From positions 1 through 5,131 of the forward strand of contig CALMIB010000335.1 of NCBI GenBank assembly GCA_937863945.1: a stretch of 5,131 bases of DNA, written 5' to 3'. Under the pieces are notes generated by a model, which saw only the letters and a program-made list of their open reading frames with translations, did not search any database and was not told the origin of the DNA. This stretch comes from an uncultured Longilinea sp. Its GTDB lineage: Bacteria > Chloroflexota > Anaerolineae > Anaerolineales > Anaerolineaceae. Below are positions 4,798 through 5,131 of this stretch, piece by piece. The position numbers and the translations under genes were made by a program. Position 1 is the stretch's first letter; every line of letters begins with the position of its first letter.

Positions 4798-5131
4798 CTA
4801 AAACTGGTTCATTTCATTCAGGGGATCCCTGCCGCGCACAATCACCGCCGGGCCGCCGGCGGGCCAGGGCAGTTCGTCCAGTACGGCGCACAGCGCGGCC
4901 GAGAGCAGCAGATCGTCGTGCAGCAGCGATCCGTCGGCCGGGTCGCGCGCGCCGTCGGGGACGCCCCAGCGCATGGCCCTGGCCGGGCCGGGCAGCAGCG
5001 TGAACTGGCAGCCCGCGGCCTGGCGCAGGAACAACGCGCCCAGCTCGCCGCCGTCGCGCGGCTCCTTCCAGCGTCCGGCGGCCACCCGCCCCGGGAAGTC
5101 CCAGCCCAGCTTGCTCATGCTGCGCGCGCTG
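4798..5131 (-). CDS. Terminase large subunit, C-terminal end (partial)
   Basis: The frame is open through the right edge and ends at TAG 4798-4800, giving about 110 visible residues. The large terminase subunit is the packaging motor: an N-terminal ATPase pumps DNA through the portal and a C-terminal RNase H-like nuclease cuts the concatemer. Only the nuclease end is visible. The stretch SKLGWDFPGRVAAGRWKEP resembles the segment before the last nuclease motif in terminases. LLHDDLLLSAALCAVLDE fits the late acidic HDD motif, whose Asp would help bind catalytic metal. The tail PLNEMNQF resembles the usual end of these proteins. An ATG at 5118 is internal to the domain and is not taken as the start. 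The ATPase motifs lie outside the window, so the family is inferred from this tail and from the portal gene that follows. The stop lies 3 nt from a tandem repeat array. Confidence 0.8.
   Translation of the reverse strand, partial: SARSMSKLGWDFPGRVAAGRWKEPRDGGELGALFLRQAAGCQFTLLPGPARAMRWGVPDGARDPADGSLLHDDLLLSAALCAVLDELPWPAGGPAVIVRGRDPLNEMNQF

Larger units (their letters stand above)
1..5131 (-). mobile_element. Prophage head-morphogenesis module (partial at both ends)
   Basis: The gene order on the minus strand is terminase C-terminus, portal, prohead protease plus major capsid, small membrane protein, small hypothetical, probable head-completion protein. This is the standard order of a tailed-phage (Caudoviricetes) head operon. 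All genes are co-directional and each has a recognisable Shine-Dalgarno sequence. The gaps contain chromosome-type dispersed repeats, which are unusual in a free phage genome and point to long residence in a host chromosome; that is inference. No integrase, attachment site or tail gene lies inside the window, so completeness cannot be judged. Confidence 0.85.

Noticed and set aside
4590..5003. Plus-strand frame with RIPDQRIPHQRIPDH repeats
   Set aside because: The repeated peptide is just the translation of the 15-bp tandem array; the rest is antisense to the terminase gene.

Overview
The window holds the head-assembly part of a tailed-phage genome, almost certainly an integrated prophage or a capsid operon kept by its host. 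All genes read on the minus strand, so the biological order runs from high to low coordinates: the C-terminus of the large terminase subunit (cut by the right edge), portal protein, a single long frame joining a prohead protease, a scaffold-like segment and a Mu gpT-like major capsid protein, a 60-residue two-helix membrane protein (holin-like), a 74-residue hypothetical protein, and the start of a probable head-completion or connector protein (cut by the left edge). Terminase packs DNA through the portal, the protease matures the procapsid, the capsid protein forms the shell, and the last small genes probably serve head completion.

The protein-coding parts are very GC-rich with strong third-position G/C. 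The gaps between genes are clearly AT-richer and consist almost wholly of inverted or tandem repeats of the kind scattered through chromosomes of some large environmental bacterial genomes. Three gaps (468-613, 797-1135, 2999-3227) carry foldback elements whose arms share the core CCACGGAGACACGGAG. The fourth (4587-4797) is a 7-bp tandem array facing a 15-bp tandem array that is partly complementary to it. The repeats reach to within a few bases of each stop codon and each ribosome binding site, yet no reading frame is broken. The only junction without a repeat is the 8-nt overlap between the last two genes. I recall such repeats from Chloroflexota (Anaerolineae-like) and other environmental genomes, but that host guess is weak.

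Two things stand out. First, the protease-capsid frame contains, at its domain junction, a perfect AGGAGG followed 5 nt later by an in-frame ATG. This suggests that one gene makes both a protease-scaffold-capsid fusion and a more abundant separate capsid protein. Second, repeats systematically occupy the gaps of a phage operon that would normally be compact. No RNA genes, CRISPR arrays or integrase were seen, and no convincing promoter or rho-independent terminator.
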